DNA of 64,000 nt from Methylomonas subterranea (GCF_024505185.1 NZ_JANIBJ010000001.1:62001-126000), one strand, 5' to 3'; shown: positions 48,165-58,326, counted from the first letter of the stretch. The notes: generated by a model from the sequence alone, not told the origin. Made by a program: numbers and translations.

Positions 48165-48274
48165 TTGAGATCCTCGTATTGTTTGCGCTAATCTTTAAAA
48201 AATCGTTTTCTCTGCCACCATTTCGAGACGGTGGGAGATGTCCGTAAGTAAAGGGCTCGATTGAATTTTGGTTA

Positions 48275-48290
48275 AGCAAATTCAATGCCA
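48275..48290 (-). promoter_or_regulatory. Sigma54-type promoter of the PEP-CTERM gene
   Basis: Minus strand TGGCAT-TGAAT-TTGCT is a near-consensus -24/-12 site. Predicted transcription start is around 48264, leaving a ~100-base leader before the ATG at 48164. RpoN together with the PrsK/PrsR system is known to control PEP-CTERM genes in Zoogloea; applying that here is inference. Confidence 0.75.
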
Positions 48291-48331
48291 CTTTGTGTTT
48301 TTCACCGTATTGCTTCATCTTTTCTTAATCA

Positions 48332-48357
48332 TGTCGGTAGTTTCATAATACCGGACA
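48332..48357. promoter_or_regulatory. Candidate activator-binding dyad (PrsR-like UAS)
   Basis: TGTCGGTA (48332-48339) is inverted as TACCGGACA (48349-48357) with one extra base in the second arm. It lies about 42 bases upstream of the -24 element of the PEP-CTERM promoter, a usual enhancer position for NtrC-type activators. Identity of the activator is not shown by the sequence. Confidence 0.45.
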
Positions 48358-48394
48358 GTGGAAGTGTAAAAATTTCCGACAGCTTGGGTGGGTA

Positions 48395-51214
48395 CTATTG
48401 ACTCAGTTTTTCCAGTAAGGACCGGGCGTGTTCAATATCCTTGAACGGTAAATTGGACTTTACGATTTGTTGCAACTCTTGCATGGCTTCGTCCTTGCGA
48501 CCCAATTTATCCAGTGCCACGGCGATGTGATAGCGGATTTCCGGTTCGTTTGCCATGCGGGAATGGGCGTTGCGCAGATAATGCAGGCCTTGTTCCGCTT
48601 TTCCGGAATTGACCAGGATCCAGCCCAGCGTATCGTTGCTGGAAGCCTGTTCCGGCGCCAGTTGCTGGGCCTTTTCCGCATAACTCAAGGCTTTGCCGTC
48701 ACCGGTGTTGAAATAGATATAAGCCAAATTGTTTAGGAATTGCGGCTCGTTTGGGTATCGGGAGAGTAGAAATTCATAGTGTTTTTGCGCTTCCTTTAAC
48801 TTGCCTTGTTGCAATAGTTCTTCGGCCAACGCAGCTATCGGCACCAAGTCCTGGGGATTTTTTTTGGTCCACTTCGACAACAGGTCGAAAGCTTTCTGGC
48901 TTTGCCCGATTTGTTTCAGGCTTTGATAAAGTTTCATCAACAGGGCGGTATCGGGCTCAAGATCGAAGGCGGTTTGGTAGCGTTGGGCCGCCAGGTTGAA
49001 GTCTTGATCGCGCGCGGCAATGTCGCCTAGCAATCTATGTGGAAAGCCGCGTTGCGGATACTCCTTGAGCAGGTAGGCGGCTCGATTGCCCGCAAGCACG
49101 GGTTTGCCGTAATTAAGCTCCAATTCCGTCAGCGCGATTTGCGACGGGATGTGTTTTTCATCCGCCAGTACGGCTTTTTTCAAGGTTTTGACGGCATCCA
49201 CGTGATCGCCGGCTTGCATTTGATAGCGGGCAACGCTGTAAAGTTTTTTGACATTGAAATGGGCTTTATCGGCCATGCGCCGATAAACGCTCAGGGCTTT
49301 TTCACGGTTATCCGTGACCAGATAAGCTCGCGCCAATGCCTGTAACAGTTGCGGATCTTCCCTGTCGATCAATTCCGCTGCTTCGCCGATGGCGAGGGCT
49401 TCCAGGGCTCGTCCGGTTCTGATTTTTAAATCCATTTGCGCCAGCAATACCGGCATGGATTTTTGGTCGATCTTGCGGGCGGTCTCCAACCATTGATTGG
49501 CGCTGTCGTTGGCGCCGAGCGCCACATCGACCGTGGCCAACTCAATCAATAGCGCAATATTGTCGGGAAACTGTTTGTTAAGCTTAAGCAAGCGCTGCTT
49601 GGCCTGATCGACTTTCTTCTCGGCCACATCCAATTTGCTCAGATTGATATGGGCGGTGATAAAGCTCGGGTCGAGCTCGATTGCCTCTTCAAAACTGCGG
49701 CGGGCTTGTTTCAGGTTTTGGCCGGCAATTTGGGCGGTGCCCAGCAAATTCAAAAGTGTAAGATTTTTCGGCAGTCTGTCGTGCATACCCTGGGCAACCC
49801 GTAGCGCATTTTTAGCGTCGCGGTTTTCAATATAAATCGCAACCAGTGGGATGCCGGCTTGGGTGTTGGCGGGATTTTTTTGGATAGCGGCTTCCAGGTC
49901 CCGGATGGCGAGTGTTTCCTGGCCCATGGACAGGCGGTTGAGGCCGATTTCGGCATGCAGGCTGCCGTCGCCGCCCTCGCCATCGGCCGAGGCTTTTTCC
50001 AGCAAGGCATGGGCTTGATCGTGCTTGCCGACATTCATATAGGCTGTGCCAAGTAAAAACAGCAGGCGGTGGTCGCTAGGGTTGCCGGTAACGATGGGCT
50101 TCAACAGATCAATGACCGCTTCGGGCTCGTTTTTGTTCAACAGAATAGTCGCCAACAATTTGTAGGGTCCGGTCTGGCCTGGATAAGTTCTTACGTATTG
50201 ACGCAGATATTCGGCCGCCAGATCGTAGCGCTGTAGGCTGTAGTTGATCAGTCCGGACAGCATCAAGGTTTGGCTGTGTTGGGTCAGGTACTCCGGTTTG
50301 ACCGAGACAATAATATCCGCAGCGGTTTCCAGTTCCTTGACGGAAGCCTCTTTTTGGCCGTTGCGGGCCAGTGTTACGGCATGCAGATAGGCGGCCTTGG
50401 GGTCGAATGGATAGTTTTCGCGCAGATAAGTCAAATCCGCCATGGCGCGTTGATCCTGGTTCAAGTCCATCAAAATGCCCGCCCGGGCAATCCTGGCATC
50501 CTGGTAATCCGGAAGTAATTCAATGGCTTTGTCATAGTCTTTAATCGCATTTTCCAAGTCGCCCCGTACATGCTTGATGGTGCCGTTGACATACCAGATA
50601 CCGGCATTGTCGGGTTGCATGGACATGGCTTTATCGACAGCCTGAGCGGCGCCGGACAAATCGTTGCCGCGAATCAAGGCATTGGCTCGTCCGATGACGG
50701 CATCGATGCGCTCGGGATCGATCCGCGCCGCTGTGTCGTATTCGTTCAATGCTTCGCTGACCTGATTGAGCTGCAAATAAGCATGGCCGCGGAATACGTG
50801 TAAATCCGGCTGCAATGCGACGCTGAATTGACTGGGCTGGATTTCCTTCAATAACAGTGAGTATTTGATTTGATACAGATATAGTTGAGCCAATGCCTTG
50901 ACGGTTAGCGATCTGTCCGCGCCCAATTGGTTGGCCAGATTGATATGCACTTCCGCTTCGGAAAGCGACTTTTTCTGTAAGAACAATTCGCTCAGCAGAA
51001 TGTGTGCCGCCACATAATTCGGATTTTGCTGCAGCGCGTTTTTCAATTCAATGATGGCGGCATCGACATCCGGCTTTCTGACGGCGGCAAGGGCGTTTTC
51101 ATAATATTTGCCGGCCAGATTTTCATCGGCTATCACGCTGACGGGGAGATTAAGGACGGATGCCAGGATCAGGCAGGTTAATAAGCTATTTATTGGTTTC
51201 GATGAATTTGGCAT
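48395..51214 (-). CDS. prsT: PEP-CTERM system TPR-repeat protein PrsT
   Basis: Large periplasmic TPR protein associated with exosortase/exopolysaccharide systems. The 939-residue protein has a signal peptide (LLTCLILASVLNLPVSVIA, cleavage near residue 29) without a lipobox cysteine at the cleavage point. More than 15 tandem TPR motifs follow (for example AAIIELKNALQQNPNYVAAH; LNEYDTAARIDPERIDAVIG; AIKDYDKAIELLPDYQDARI; NDTLGWILVNSGKAEQGLHY). Length and repeat layout match PrsT. The gene stands upstream of the PEP-CTERM substrate on the same strand but apart from any EPS synthesis cluster in this window. A small dyad TATGCT-CAT-AGCATA (51237-51251) lies just before the start. Confidence 0.88.
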   Translation of the reverse strand: MPNSSKPINSLLTCLILASVLNLPVSVIADENLAGKYYENALAAVRKPDVDAAIIELKNALQQNPNYVAAHILLSELFLQKKSLSEAEVHINLANQLGADRSLTVKALAQLYLYQIKYSLLLKEIQPSQFSVALQPDLHVFRGHAYLQLNQVSEALNEYDTAARIDPERIDAVIGRANALIRGNDLSGAAQAVDKAMSMQPDNAGIWYVNGTIKHVRGDLENAIKDYDKAIELLPDYQDARIARAGILMDLNQDQRAMADLTYLRENYPFDPKAAYLHAVTLARNGQKEASVKELETAADIIVSVKPEYLTQHSQTLMLSGLINYSLQRYDLAAEYLRQYVRTYPGQTGPYKLLATILLNKNEPEAVIDLLKPIVTGNPSDHRLLFLLGTAYMNVGKHDQAHALLEKASADGEGGDGSLHAEIGLNRLSMGQETLAIRDLEAAIQKNPANTQAGIPLVAIYIENRDAKNALRVAQGMHDRLPKNLTLLNLLGTAQIAGQNLKQARRSFEEAIELDPSFITAHINLSKLDVAEKKVDQAKQRLLKLNKQFPDNIALLIELATVDVALGANDSANQWLETARKIDQKSMPVLLAQMDLKIRTGRALEALAIGEAAELIDREDPQLLQALARAYLVTDNREKALSVYRRMADKAHFNVKKLYSVARYQMQAGDHVDAVKTLKKAVLADEKHIPSQIALTELELNYGKPVLAGNRAAYLLKEYPQRGFPHRLLGDIAARDQDFNLAAQRYQTAFDLEPDTALLMKLYQSLKQIGQSQKAFDLLSKWTKKNPQDLVPIAALAEELLQQGKLKEAQKHYEFLLSRYPNEPQFLNNLAYIYFNTGDGKALSYAEKAQQLAPEQASSNDTLGWILVNSGKAEQGLHYLRNAHSRMANEPEIRYHIAVALDKLGRKDEAMQELQQIVKSNLPFKDIEHARSLLEKLSQ

Positions 51215-51394
51215 CTCGGCTACCGACTGAAGTGACTATGCTCATAGCATAACGGCAAAGCGCATCGAAAAATAGCTCATGAATTTAAAGCGATAACTGA
51301 TTTGCCTTTCCAAGCTTTCCCTTCATGCCTCGCCATCATGCGGTATCATTCCCGGCATTTTTGACTAACTTCGAGTTTGGATTTTTGACACAGC

Positions 51395-53635
51395 ATGGGC
51401 GTACAGGAAAATTTTGAACAACTGCCTTTAAAGGAATTCACCGAAAAAGCCTACCTGGATTATTCCATGTACGTGATTCTGGACCGGGCCTTGCCGCATA
51501 TAGGCGACGGCCTCAAACCCGTGCAGCGCCGCATCGTCTATGCGATGTCGGAGCTGGGCTTGACGGCGCTGGCCAAATACAAGAAATCGGCCCGCACCGT
51601 CGGCGACGTGCTGGGTAAATACCATCCGCACGGCGATTCGGCTTGTTATGAGGCCATGGTGTTGATGGCGCAGGATTTTTCCTACCGTTATCCGCTGATC
51701 GACGGCCAGGGTAACTGGGGTTCGCCGGACGACCCCAAATCCTTTGCGGCGATGCGTTACACCGAATCGCGCCTCACCGCCTATGCGCAAACCCTGCTTA
51801 GCGAGTTGGGCCAGGGTACGGTGGACTGGACCGACAATTTCGACGGCACCCTGAAGGAACCCAGCCTGCTGCCGGCCCGCTTGCCGAACGTGCTGTTGAA
51901 CGGCACCATGGGCATCGCGGTGGGCATGGCCACCGACATTCCGCCGCACAATCTGCGCGAAGTCGCCGCCGCCTGCCTGCAATTACTGGACGATCCGCAA
52001 ACGCCGCTGGAGGGTCTGCTCGAGCATGTGAAAGGCCCTGATTATCCCACCGAGGCGGAAATCGTCAGCCCGGCCGCCGACATTCAAAAGCTGTATTTGA
52101 CCGGCAACGGTTCGGTGAAGATGCGGGCCAAATACGAGCTGGAAGACGGCAATATCGTCATCACCGCGCTACCGCATCAGGTGTCCGGCGCCAAATTGCT
52201 GGAACAGATCGCCGCCCAGATGCTGGCGAAGAAATTGCCGATGATAGAGGACTTGCGCGACGAATCCGATCACGAGAATCCCACCCGCTTGCTGATCATC
52301 CCCAAGACCAAGCGCATCGATGTCGATGCGGTGATGTCGCATTTGTTCGCCACTACCGACCTGGAGAAAAACTACCGGGTCAATATGAACATGATAGGTT
52401 TGAACGGCAAACCTCAGGTGAAAAATCTGCGGCAAATTCTGGCGGAATGGCTCGGTTTCCGTACCGAGACCGTGCGCCGGCGTTTGCAATATCGGCTGGA
52501 CAAGGTGCTGGCGCGCCTGCATATTCTGGAAGGTTTGCTGATTGCCTATTTGAACATCGACGAAGTGATTGCCATCATTCGCGCCGAAGACCACCCGAAG
52601 CCGGTGTTGATGGAACGCTTCGGTTTAACCGATATTCAGGCCGAAGCCATTCTGGAACTGAAATTGCGTCATTTGGCCAAGCTGGAGGAAATGAAGATAC
52701 GCGGCGAGCAGGACGAACTGGAGCAGGAGCGCCAAGCCTTGGAAAAAACCCTGGGTTCCGAGCGTTTGCTGAATCGATTGATTCGCAAGGAAATCGAGCG
52801 CGACGCGGAAAAATACGGCGACGACCGCCGTTCGCCCATCGTTGCCCGCGAAGCCGCCCAGGCGCTGGACACCACCGAACTGGTCGCCAACGAACCGGTG
52901 ACCATCATTCTGTCGCAAAAGGGCTGGATCCGAGCCGCCAAGGGTTACGACATCGAGGTGGAAAGCCTTAGTTATCGGGCCGGCGACGGCTATCTGTCGG
53001 CCGCCAGGGGCCGCACCACCCAGCCGGCTTACGTGCTGGATTCCACCGGCCGGGTTTATAGCATCACTACCCACGATTTGCCGTCTGCGCGCAGCCAGGG
53101 CGAACCGTTGACCGGGCGCCTGAATCCGCCGCCAGGCAGTTTGTTTACCGACGTATTCAGCGGCCAGCCCGACGATTGGGTGTTGATGGCCAGCAACGCC
53201 GGCTATGGTTTTCGGGTGCAATTGAAAGAACTGATGACCAAGAATAAGGCCGGCAAGGCCGTGTTAAGTTTGCCGGCCGGCGCCAAAGTCCTTACGCCGA
53301 CCGCCATTCCAGGTGCCGATGATTTGCTGGCGGTGGCTACCCTGCAGGGCCGCTTGCTGATTTTTCCGGCGCGGGATTTACCGGAATTGGCCAAGGGCAA
53401 GGGCAATAAATTGATCCAGATCCCCGGCGCGGACCTCGGTTCAGGCAAGGACGCCGTGGTGGCGGTAACCGCGCTGCCGGTCGGCGGCGAGCTGAAAGTC
53501 CTGTCGGGCAAGCGCCATGTCAGCCTGAGAGGCGGGGATATCGAGCAATACAGCGGGCACAGGGCCAATCGCGGCACAGCCTTGCCGCGCGGATTTCAGA
53601 AGGTGGATGGCTTGGAGGTTGGCGGCCTAGCCTGA
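51395..53635 (+). CDS. parC: DNA topoisomerase IV subunit A
   Basis: Breakage-reunion subunit of topoisomerase IV, which decatenates daughter chromosomes. The 746-residue protein begins [20 protein letters not shown]. It has the catalytic tyrosine Y122 in [10 protein letters not shown]. The quinolone-determining region [15 protein letters not shown] has the wild-type-like S82 and E86. The C-terminal half has the pinwheel repeats of ParC. The partner parE is not in the window. It is followed by a repeat array. Confidence 0.97.
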   Translation: MGVQENFEQLPLKEFTEKAYLDYSMYVILDRALPHIGDGLKPVQRRIVYAMSELGLTALAKYKKSARTVGDVLGKYHPHGDSACYEAMVLMAQDFSYRYPLIDGQGNWGSPDDPKSFAAMRYTESRLTAYAQTLLSELGQGTVDWTDNFDGTLKEPSLLPARLPNVLLNGTMGIAVGMATDIPPHNLREVAAACLQLLDDPQTPLEGLLEHVKGPDYPTEAEIVSPAADIQKLYLTGNGSVKMRAKYELEDGNIVITALPHQVSGAKLLEQIAAQMLAKKLPMIEDLRDESDHENPTRLLIIPKTKRIDVDAVMSHLFATTDLEKNYRVNMNMIGLNGKPQVKNLRQILAEWLGFRTETVRRRLQYRLDKVLARLHILEGLLIAYLNIDEVIAIIRAEDHPKPVLMERFGLTDIQAEAILELKLRHLAKLEEMKIRGEQDELEQERQALEKTLGSERLLNRLIRKEIERDAEKYGDDRRSPIVAREAAQALDTTELVANEPVTIILSQKGWIRAAKGYDIEVESLSYRAGDGYLSAARGRTTQPAYVLDSTGRVYSITTHDLPSARSQGEPLTGRLNPPPGSLFTDVFSGQPDDWVLMASNAGYGFRVQLKELMTKNKAGKAVLSLPAGAKVLTPTAIPGADDLLAVATLQGRLLIFPARDLPELAKGKGNKLIQIPGADLGSGKDAVVAVTALPVGGELKVLSGKRHVSLRGGDIEQYSGHRANRGTALPRGFQKVDGLEVGGLA

Positions 53636-53699
53636 TTTCGCGCGATTTTGCAGCATTGCCCGGCCAGGCGATCATGAATGCCTTTGCTTCGCCCCGGGT

Positions 53700-54228
53700 C
53701 ATGAAAGTAGTATCCCTGAGTATGTTTGCTTGCCGCCGATGCCTGTCCGACAAGCAACCCTCCCAATTTTTTACTTTCACGGTAACGTTCATGTAGGCCG
53801 GGCGATCGCCCCGGCAAATGAAAGTAGTGCGGCTGGGCACGGTTCCTCGCCGGACAGGACGCCGTAAATACGTCCGTGTAGGCTCGACGGTAGCATCCTT
53901 GCCGCCGACGCCTGTCCAACAAGCAACCGTACCCGCTCGATTTTTTACTTTCAGAGTAACGTTCATGAAGGCCGGGCGATCGCCCCGGCAAATGAAAGTA
54001 GTGCAGCTGGGCACGGTTCCTCGCCGGACAGGACGCCGTAAATACGTCCGTGTAGGCTCGACGGCAGCATCCTTGCTGCCGACGCCTGTCCAACAAGCAA
54101 CCGTACCCGCTCGATTTTTTACTTTCAGAGTAACGCTCATGAAGGCTCGGCATCGCCCCGGCAAATGAAAGTCAACGGCGTTATGTCGTTAGTATTTTGG
54201 GCGTTTGCCGCGTGACTTTCAGAGTAAC
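53700..54228 (+). repeat. Tandem array of the ~174-bp hairpin repeat (two full units plus partial ends)
   Basis: TTACTTTCAGAGTAA-type ends occur at 53771-53785, 53945-53959 and 54119-54133 (period exactly 174), with a degenerate one at 54214-54228. Each unit contains the palindrome GGGCGATCGCCC, outer arms GGACAGG / CCTGTCC (53852-53858/53911-53917 and 54026-54032/54085-54091) and an inner hairpin. In the second unit that hairpin is the perfect CGGCAGC-ATCCTT-GCTGCCG at 54062-54081. The array fills the gap between the converging parC and 54254-55303. Because 174 is divisible by three, several artificial ORFs with 58-residue repeats appear here. Confidence 0.92.
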
Positions 54229-54253
54229 CCAAAGAGTGAACCGGTCGCGTGGG

Positions 54254-55303
54254 TTAGTTTTCTTCCGCAACCTCGGCCGGCTTGCGTTTCAAATCTTTGT
54301 TGAGCCGTTGCAAACGTTTGATCATTTCTTTTTTCATTTGCTCGCGGCCTATCGAATGTTTCATGCCGCTGCCGAATCCGGCCACTTGATCGGTGGAGGT
54401 GCGGGTGGAATAAAACACCAGAGTGCCGTCTTTATAGGGCAGGCCGCCGGCGACTACATGGCTGGAGTTATAGGAATGGCCCACGTAAAATTGCCGGGAA
54501 ACAATCAAGCCGCCCGTCGCGCTGGTGGCGATGATGCGGTGGCTCAAAATGGCGGTGGGGCGGTCTTCGACATTACGATTGAGCCAGACAAATTGTTCGC
54601 TGGTGTCGGCTGGCAGTGGCGCGGGATAATTCAGCCAGACTTGCTGCAATTCCGGGAAGTAACCGGCCCAGGCTTTGCTGTTGACCGCATCGGTACGCAA
54701 TTCCGCCGCCGGATCGGCGGTGCTGTCTTCGCGGCTATAGGCGGGAATGCCGGCCAAACCATTTTTTTGATACGCGTGCAGGCGTTGCAGTAAAAATGCC
54801 CGATAGGTTTGATTGGCGGTTTTTAGCAAGGTTTTGTTGTCGGCATCGCCCATGTCCAGGCTTTTGAGTGTTTCAAATTCAGCCTTGGACAGATTAAATT
54901 CGCTACCCGGTTCCGCGTTTAAAAATGCCTTGGCTTCATCCAGCTGCTTTTCGGAAAAACCAAACTTTTTGAAGCTGGCGGCATCCGCTTTCGCCGGCAG
55001 TAAACCGGTGGCGATGATATCGCCTTCACTAGTGCTTAAATTGCCTCGTTTGATGTAGTCGACAATTTTCGGCAACGCGACCGGGATGATCATTGCCACG
55101 CCAATGGCGAGTTCTTTCTGACTGGTTTCGCCGACGTCGTAACTGACGATGTCGCCCTGTTCCAGGCGTGGGATCAAGGCTTGGCTGATGCCGAAGTTTT
55201 GCAGGGCTTGTTCGGGCGTTGGCGCTTCCCGAGCGAATGCGGCTTGACTGAATGCCGTACATGCCAGCAGAGTGAGTGGTAAAAAGTTTTTTATGCTTAA
55301 CAT
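54254..55303 (-). CDS. Secreted protein of unknown function
   Basis: 349-residue protein with a clear signal peptide (IKNFLPLTLLACTAFSQAAFA, cleavage near residue 24) and no membrane helix after a moderately hydrophobic segment (ELAIGVAMIIPVALPKIVDY, about 63-83). The C-terminal half has a strand-rich region (LVFYSTRTSTDQVAGFGSGM) and a basic helical tail (REQMKKEMIKRLQRLNKDLK). No family is recognised with certainty. It is divergent from the lipase-like lipoprotein gene, so the two may share a control region at 55304-55399. Confidence 0.8.
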   Translation of the reverse strand: MLSIKNFLPLTLLACTAFSQAAFAREAPTPEQALQNFGISQALIPRLEQGDIVSYDVGETSQKELAIGVAMIIPVALPKIVDYIKRGNLSTSEGDIIATGLLPAKADAASFKKFGFSEKQLDEAKAFLNAEPGSEFNLSKAEFETLKSLDMGDADNKTLLKTANQTYRAFLLQRLHAYQKNGLAGIPAYSREDSTADPAAELRTDAVNSKAWAGYFPELQQVWLNYPAPLPADTSEQFVWLNRNVEDRPTAILSHRIIATSATGGLIVSRQFYVGHSYNSSHVVAGGLPYKDGTLVFYSTRTSTDQVAGFGSGMKHSIGREQMKKEMIKRLQRLNKDLKRKPAEVAEEN

Positions 55304-55399
55304 AGGCTTATCCGGTCATTGTTTGAAATCGCTATAGTAGTCGCCTTTGTCTGATTTGACAGCCCTAAAACCGAATTTCCATTCTCCTGGGAGAACCTT

Positions 55400-56704
55400 A
55401 TGCACCGAAAATATCATTTGCTGGCGATGCTGTTATTGAGTGTCGGTGTCTTATCCGGCTGTGGCTTATTGGCCGTTCAAGAGCAGCATGAAAAAATTGC
55501 CCGTTACTGCCAAATCTACGGTACGGTAAAACCTGAAGTGGATGATGGCAAAAAAATCATTGTGGTACTGTTTAAAGTCACGGCGCCGGATCTTAAAAAT
55601 CCCGTGAACTGGAGCGTATTCGATCACTTTGTCAATGATGGCCACGGGAAGTGGTTCTTTTCGACTGCTCCCGGCGAATATCTGGTGGGGGCGTTCAAGG
55701 ACGTCAACGGGGATTTGGTCTACCAGCTGGATGAACCGGTTTTTGCGCCCGTTCGCGGCAAGATGATTCAATGCCGGGCGGGCGACGTCAAAACCGGTAA
55801 CGACTTGATCATACCCGAGCAAGGCCGTTCCAACGCGGCGGCGCCAGTGGATATTTCCAGTCTGCAAGTGCGCAGCACCAAGCAACAGCTGGATATTTCG
55901 CTGGGTCAGGTGACGCAGGTTGGCGCCATCGCCGCATTGGACGAACCGCGTTTCGCCGACGCGGTGGCCGAACAAAGTCTCTGGAAACCGCTGGATTTTT
56001 TGATCGAAGGCAACGCCGGCATCTATTTTCTGGAACCTTATTCCGCGCAAAAAATGCCGGTGCTGTTCGTGCATGGCATCAACGGCACGCCGCGAAATTT
56101 CGATTATCTGATTCGCCAACTCGACAGGAGCCGGTACCAGCCATGGGTGGTTTATTATCCCTCTGGCGCCTACATCGATAATGTGGCTCGCTATATCGAT
56201 CAAATGCTGCAGCAATTGCAGGTCAGGTATCAATTCGACAAAGTTGCGGTGATTGCGCACAGCATGGGCGGCTTGGTATCGCGTAGTTTTATCTTGCAGC
56301 ACTTGGAAACCGTCAACCATCTGACGATTCCACTGTTCGTATCGATTTCCACGCCCTGGAACGGCCATGCGGCGGCAAAATTAGGCGTGGATCACGCACC
56401 CACCCCCGTGTATTCCTGGGAGGATTTGGCGCCGGGCAGCCGCTTTCTGCACGATTTGTTTTATACCGGCAACGGAGAGGAGGCTTCGCGCCGTAAATTG
56501 CCGGACACGATGTCGAAACATTTGTTGTTTTCGTTCATTGAAAGCCAGGCGGGCGACGGTACCGTGAGTTTGCTCAGCGAATTACGCGCGGAAGCCCAGG
56601 ACGAAGCCGATCGCATCCATGGATTTCCGCAATCGCATATGGGCATACTCAACACTCAGGAAACGGCAAACTTGCTGAAGCGATTATTGGATAGCGTTCG
56701 TTAA
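55400..56704 (+). CDS. Lipase-like alpha/beta-hydrolase lipoprotein
   Basis: 434-residue predicted lipoprotein (signal with lipobox LSGC, C21). The N-terminal ~200 residues form a beta-rich domain. An alpha/beta-hydrolase follows: the oxyanion region VLFVHGINGTPRNFDYLIRQ near 225, the nucleophile Ser288 in VIAHSMGGLVSR, and a late His in GFPQSHMGIL near 413. This fits a PGAP1/triacylglycerol-lipase-like esterase tethered in the envelope. Substrate unknown. A GGGAGAA ribosome site precedes the ATG. Confidence 0.85.
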   Translation: MHRKYHLLAMLLLSVGVLSGCGLLAVQEQHEKIARYCQIYGTVKPEVDDGKKIIVVLFKVTAPDLKNPVNWSVFDHFVNDGHGKWFFSTAPGEYLVGAFKDVNGDLVYQLDEPVFAPVRGKMIQCRAGDVKTGNDLIIPEQGRSNAAAPVDISSLQVRSTKQQLDISLGQVTQVGAIAALDEPRFADAVAEQSLWKPLDFLIEGNAGIYFLEPYSAQKMPVLFVHGINGTPRNFDYLIRQLDRSRYQPWVVYYPSGAYIDNVARYIDQMLQQLQVRYQFDKVAVIAHSMGGLVSRSFILQHLETVNHLTIPLFVSISTPWNGHAAAKLGVDHAPTPVYSWEDLAPGSRFLHDLFYTGNGEEASRRKLPDTMSKHLLFSFIESQAGDGTVSLLSELRAEAQDEADRIHGFPQSHMGILNTQETANLLKRLLDSVR

Positions 56705-56871
56705 ACGGCGATTCAGCCGGTTTTTTCGATTGCGAACGGCGTCCATGCTTGCTGTTTGAAGGTTTCCCGGCGTATTCGCGGGCAGCCAATTGTTTATACG
56801 TAACATCGAAAATTTAACCGGAAATGGGCTATAAGTAGCAATAGTCACCCAATAAATAAAGGAGTTATTTT

Positions 56872-58290
56872 ATGACCAGGAACAAGAATAAATCCAAGCA
56901 AATGGGTTCCGGTTCGGCGGCAACGGTTGCCAGCAAAATTGAATTTAGATCGCGCGAAGAGCGCCTTGCCATCGGCAAATTACTGCGTGACAAAGTGCCG
57001 CGCTCCAGTCACGCCGCTTGGGTGGCGCCAGCTAAGCACCGCGACCCTATTGAAATCCTGGAAGAATCCAACCGGGAGCGGATTCCGGAACTGGTGCCGA
57101 TTCGTTACGGACGCATGTTGCGCAGCCCATTCACGTTTCTACGCGGTTCGGCCGGTCTGATGGCTTACGATCTTGCCGGCACGCCGAGCACCGGTTTGCG
57201 CGTGCAAGCCTGTGGCGATTGTCATTTACTCAATTTTGGTTTGTTTGCCACGCCTGAGCGCAATCTGATTTTTGATATCAACGACTTTGACGAAACCTTG
57301 CCGGCGCCCTGGGAATGGGATCTAAAACGTCTGGCGACCAGCTTTGCCGTCGCTGCCCGTGACCAGCGCTATAGTGATGACGAAGCCCAAGCTATTGCCG
57401 TGGAATGCGCTCGATCTTATCGGGAACACCTACGTGACTATTCGAAAATGAATCCCTTGGAGGTGTGGTACGACCGTTTGGATGCCGAGACACTAATCGA
57501 AATGGCGCCTGATGAGAAACTGCGGAAAAAGCGCGAGCAAATAACCGAAAAAGCCAGACAACGGGTCGGCGATCAACTCGCGCCTAAGATTGCGGTGACG
57601 GTTGGGGGCCGCCACCGCTTGCTCGACCAGCCGCCGGTACTGTTTCATATTCAGGAGGAGGATGCGGAGCGACGGATGCGCGAGGGCTTTGAGGTGTATA
57701 AAGCGTCGCTTTCCGACGAGCGCAGAGTGTTATTTGAACGCTATCGTCTGGAAGACTTTGCAGTGAAAGTGGTGGGTATCGGCAGTGTCGGCACCCGTTG
57801 CATGGTGGGATTGTTTTTCTCCGCCGAAAACCATCCCTTGTTGCTGCAGATCAAGGAAGCCGGCCCCTCGGTATTGGAGCCCTATGCCGGCAAGAGTAGC
57901 TATGACAATCATGCTCGGCGGGTGGTTATGGGGCAACGATTGATGCAGTCTTCCAGCGATATATTTTTAGGTTGGTCGAGGTCGGAGCAAGGCCGTGATT
58001 TTTTTGTGCGCCAACTGCGTGACATGAAAATGTCGGTGCCGATCGAAGGCGCCACGCTGCAACAATGTAATATCTATGCCGAACTGTGTGGCTGGACTCT
58101 GGCGCGCGCGCATGCCCGCTCGGGCGATGCCGCCACAATCAGCGGCTATCTGGGTAAATCGGATCGCTTCGACCGGGCGATTGGCGAGTTTGCCGTTGCT
58201 TACGCGGAACAGAACCAGCGTGATTACGCTGTTTTGGTGGATGCCGTCAACTCAGGGCGGGTTAAAGCGCTGATAGAGGAAGATGAATGA
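56872..58290 (+). CDS. DUF2252 family protein
   Basis: 472-residue soluble protein of the DUF2252 family, which has a kinase-like (aminoglycoside phosphotransferase-related) fold. Visible family motifs are RIPELVPIRYGRMLRSPFTF, a CGDCHLLNFG loop near residue 118 (similar to the HGDxxxxN catalytic loop of such kinases) and FDINDFDETLPAPWEWDLKR near 138-157. The enzyme's substrate is not established. A GGAG ribosome site precedes the start. The next gene (membrane protein) follows after 36 bases and is probably co-transcribed. Confidence 0.88.
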   Translation: MTRNKNKSKQMGSGSAATVASKIEFRSREERLAIGKLLRDKVPRSSHAAWVAPAKHRDPIEILEESNRERIPELVPIRYGRMLRSPFTFLRGSAGLMAYDLAGTPSTGLRVQACGDCHLLNFGLFATPERNLIFDINDFDETLPAPWEWDLKRLATSFAVAARDQRYSDDEAQAIAVECARSYREHLRDYSKMNPLEVWYDRLDAETLIEMAPDEKLRKKREQITEKARQRVGDQLAPKIAVTVGGRHRLLDQPPVLFHIQEEDAERRMREGFEVYKASLSDERRVLFERYRLEDFAVKVVGIGSVGTRCMVGLFFSAENHPLLLQIKEAGPSVLEPYAGKSSYDNHARRVVMGQRLMQSSSDIFLGWSRSEQGRDFFVRQLRDMKMSVPIEGATLQQCNIYAELCGWTLARAHARSGDAATISGYLGKSDRFDRAIGEFAVAYAEQNQRDYAVLVDAVNSGRVKALIEEDE

Positions 58291-58326
58291 TGGGCGCGGA
58301 ATGTCAGCTTTGGGTTGAGGTACAAG

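Noticed and set aside
53520-54164. 214-residue minus-strand ORF with 58-residue internal repeats (and companions at 53596-54153 and 53818-54168 plus)
   Set aside because: Open only because the non-coding repeat has a 174-base period, a multiple of three; several frames on both strands are open at once and none has a ribosome site or plausible domain.
53700-54228. CRISPR array
   Set aside because: The units are ~174 bp with no alternating unique spacers of 30-40 bases, and no cas genes are present.
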